Made by a program: the position numbers and the translations under genes. From an uncultured Eubacteriales bacterium (lineage in GTDB: Bacteria > Bacillota > Clostridia > Oscillospirales > Oscillospiraceae): DNA of 6,897 bases. Where the stretch lies: contig USLX01000083.1 of the NCBI GenBank assembly GCA_900555665.1, positions 1-6,897 on the forward strand, in the 5' to 3' direction. Shown here in pieces: positions 5,140 to 6,897 of this stretch. Within the stretch, counting starts at the first letter, position 1, and every line of letters starts with the position of its first letter. Below the pieces are notes generated by a model that ran no database searches, was not told where the DNA came from, and saw nothing but the letters and a program-made list of their open reading frames with translations.

Positions 5140-6788
5140 CAAAAAAAATCCTTCGTTCCATCGTCCTCGTCGCGGGGACGGTGCTTTTGGCCAGCGTGGT
5201 GATTATTATGGGGTGTCTCTACGAGTATTTCGGGTCGCTGCAGGAGACGCAGCTCCGGGATGAGCTGGGGCTGGCCGCGGTTTTGACGGAAGCGCGCGGC
5301 GAGGAGGGGCTGCGGCAGGTCGACGCCAGCCGGTTCCGCCTGACCTGGATCGATGCGGACGGCAAGGTGCTTTTTGACACCGATACCGACGCCAGCACGC
5401 TGGAAAATCACGCGGCGCGCGCCGAGGTGGAACAGGCAATGGAGAACGGCTCGGGCGAGAGCATCCGCTATTCTACCACGTTTTTGGAGAAGACGATTTA
5501 CTGCGCAAAGCGTCTGGCGGACGGCACGGTGCTGCGTATTTCGCGCAGCCATGCGACCGTCGGTGTGCTGCTGCTCGGGATGATGCAGCCCATTTTGCTG
5601 GTGCTGATTGCGGCGCTGGTGCTCTCGGCCATTCTGGCCCGGCGTCTGTCGCGGCGGATTGTGGAGCCGCTCAACAATCTGGATCTCGACCATCCGCTGG
5701 ACAACAACGCCTATGAAGAGCTCGCGCCGCTGCTCGGCCGTATCGGGCGGCAGCACAAGCAGATCACCGATCAGGTGCGCGAACTGCGCCGGAAAACAGA
5801 CGAATTTGCCCAGATCACGGGGAATTTGCAGGAGGCGCTTGTGCTGCTCGATGAGCGCGGATATGTTTTGAACCTCAATCCCGCGGCCCAGCGCCTGTTT
5901 GGCGTGGACGGGGGGTGCGTGGGACAGGATTTTCTGGTTGTCGACCGCAGCCGCGAGATGGATGCCGCTGTGGCGCATGCGCTCTCCGACGGGCACAGCG
6001 AGCTGCGCAGCGAACATGGAGGCCGGATCTGGCAGTTTGACATCAGCCGCATCGACTCGGGCGGCGTGTCTGTGGGCGCGGCGCTGCTGGGCTTTGACAT
6101 CACCGACCGGGAGAACGCCGAGCAGACCCGGCGCGAGTTCACCGCCAATGTCTCGCACGAGCTGAAAACGCCGCTGCAGGGCATCATCGGCAGCGCCGAG
6201 CTGCTCGAGAGCGGCATGGTCAAGGAAGAGGACGTCCCGCGCTTCGTCGGCCACATCCGTGACGAGGCGCAGCGCCTCGTCACGCTCATCGGCGACATCA
6301 TCCGTCTCAGCCAGCTCGACGAAGGCGTCGATGTGCCGCGGGAAAACTGCAACCTGCTTGCCATTGCGCAGGAGGCCGCGCGGGATCTGGAGCCGGCCGC
6401 CGAAAAACGGAATGTGTCGCTGCGCGTGGAGGGCGATGCAGCGCAGATGAGCGGCGCGCGCCGGCTGCTCTACGAGATCATCTACAACCTCTGCGACAAC
6501 GCGATCAAGTATAACCGCGAGGGCGGGAGCGTCCGCGTGCGGGTAGAGAGCCGGGAAGAGAGCGTGGCTGTCAGCGTAGAGGACACCGGCATCGGCATTG
6601 CGCCGGAGCATCAGGGACGCATTTTTGAGCGGTTTTATCGCGTGGACAAGAGCCATTCCAAGGCCTCCGGCGGAACGGGGCTGGGGCTGTCGATCGTCAA
6701 GCACGCGGTGGCCTACCACAACGGAAAGATCGAGTTGAAAAGCGAGCCCGGCGTGGGGACGCGGATCACGGTGACGTTCCCAAAGTGA
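5136..6788 (+). CDS. phoR: PhoR-type phosphate sensor histidine kinase/phosphatase
   Basis: This 550-residue membrane kinase is the partner of the adjacent PhoB. In order it has: membrane helix 1 (about 8-29); an extracytoplasmic domain (30-142, with RLTWIDADGKVLFDTDTD, a PAS/Cache-like pattern common in Gram-positive PhoR); helix 2 (143-168); a HAMP-like linker (169-222); a cytoplasmic PAS domain (about 224-325); a HisKA domain with phospho-His341 in NVSHELKTPL (338-347); and a HATPase domain. ATPase motifs are complete: N box NLCDNAIKYN (451-460), G1 DTGIGI (483-488), F box FERFYRVD (497-504) and G2 GGTGLGLSI (512-520). HELKT (341-345) also matches the ExxT phosphatase motif, so both activities are likely. 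ATG 5136 overlaps the phoB stop by 4 bases. The ribosome site GGGGGA (5123-5128) is weaker than in other genes here, suggesting fewer kinase than regulator molecules. The frame is open upstream to 4974, but that part is a phoB shadow. Confidence 0.93.
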   Translation: MTKKILRSIVLVAGTVLLASVVIIMGCLYEYFGSLQETQLRDELGLAAVLTEARGEEGLRQVDASRFRLTWIDADGKVLFDTDTDASTLENHAARAEVEQAMENGSGESIRYSTTFLEKTIYCAKRLADGTVLRISRSHATVGVLLLGMMQPILLVLIAALVLSAILARRLSRRIVEPLNNLDLDHPLDNNAYEELAPLLGRIGRQHKQITDQVRELRRKTDEFAQITGNLQEALVLLDERGYVLNLNPAAQRLFGVDGGCVGQDFLVVDRSREMDAAVAHALSDGHSELRSEHGGRIWQFDISRIDSGGVSVGAALLGFDITDRENAEQTRREFTANVSHELKTPLQGIIGSAELLESGMVKEEDVPRFVGHIRDEAQRLVTLIGDIIRLSQLDEGVDVPRENCNLLAIAQEAARDLEPAAEKRNVSLRVEGDAAQMSGARRLLYEIIYNLCDNAIKYNREGGSVRVRVESREESVAVSVEDTGIGIAPEHQGRIFERFYRVDKSHSKASGGTGLGLSIVKHAVAYHNGKIELKSEPGVGTRITVTFPK

Positions 6789-6807
6789 GGAGTTCGGAAA
6801 AATGATA

Positions 6808-6843
6808 AAAAATCCACTGTATCGGTTGATACAGTGGATTTTT
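6808..6843 (+). terminator. Intrinsic terminator at the end of the pst-pho operon
   Basis: ATCCACTGTATC (6812-6823) pairs perfectly with GATACAGTGGAT (6828-6839) around a GGTT loop. AAAA (6808-6811) and TTTT (6840-6843) extend the stem to 16 pairs and give a T run on both strands. It begins about 20 bases after the phoR stop. The symmetric A and T tracts mean it could also work on the opposite strand if a convergent gene lies beyond the window. Bases 6844-6897 after it show no gene. Confidence 0.93.
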
Positions 6844-6897
6844 GAGACTGTCAAAAAACGATAAAATGCAGCTCCGCAATAGAGCAGCGGGGATAGA

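Noticed and set aside
5115..6854. A 579-codon open frame on the - strand opposite phoR
   Set aside because: Its translation is rich in His, Arg, Gln and Ala with no domain pattern and runs across the operon terminator. It is the expected complement of a gene with G/C at third positions. The + strand frame has every kinase motif.
6832..6854. A - strand TTGACA (6849-6854) with a TATCAA 17 bases away as an antisense promoter
   Set aside because: The -10 would fall inside the operon terminator stem, matches only 4/6, and would be explained by the hairpin sequence. No - strand gene lies ahead of it.

Overview
The window holds one complete phosphate-starvation locus, all on the + strand: pstS-pstC-pstA-pstB-phoU-phoB-phoR. 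It encodes the high-affinity phosphate ABC transporter, its PhoU negative regulator and the two-component system that senses phosphate. The base composition is GC-rich. PstS is a lipoprotein, ribosome binding sites are strong (AGGAGG-like), intrinsic terminators are abundant, the sensor kinase has a Gram-positive-type extracytoplasmic domain, and a dense intergenic palindromic repeat is present. Together these suggest a GC-rich member of the Clostridia, probably Oscillospiraceae-like. The placement rests on style and memory, not on a search.

Bases 1-356 hold no gene I can support. They contain, in order: a strong intrinsic terminator (26-51) that probably ends a gene lying before the window; a GC-rich mosaic of small palindromes (about 71-200) resembling dispersed intergenic repeats of Oscillospiraceae; a second terminator-like hairpin with a T run (222-252); and a candidate Pho box of TTTAC repeats (249-289) with a possible -10 (299-304) in front of pstS.

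Bases 357-4465 carry the transporter and PhoU. pstS is followed by a clear hairpin plus T run (1288-1318), which should let only part of the transcription continue into pstCAB-phoU-phoBR and so give excess binding protein. From pstC onward the genes are packed: a 1-base gap (pstC/pstA), 4-base ATGA overlaps (pstA/pstB, phoU/phoB, phoB/phoR) and a 1-base overlap (pstB/phoU). This points to one transcript with translational coupling.

Bases 4462-6788 carry the response regulator and histidine kinase. Having phoB-phoR at the end of the operon they presumably activate implies positive autoregulation. An AT-rich extended -10 promoter candidate inside phoU (4212-4239) could supply basal PhoB/PhoR. 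A long perfect hairpin (6808-6843) ends the operon, and the last 54 bases show nothing I can name.

In the proposed working model, PstS captures phosphate outside the cell, PstC/PstA form the channel and PstB drives it with ATP. PhoU relays transporter activity to PhoR, and PhoR phosphorylates or dephosphorylates PhoB, which binds the Pho box. All key catalytic motifs are intact. I see no previously undescribed system here. The points of interest are regulatory: the upstream architecture, the intra-operon attenuator and the possible internal promoter.
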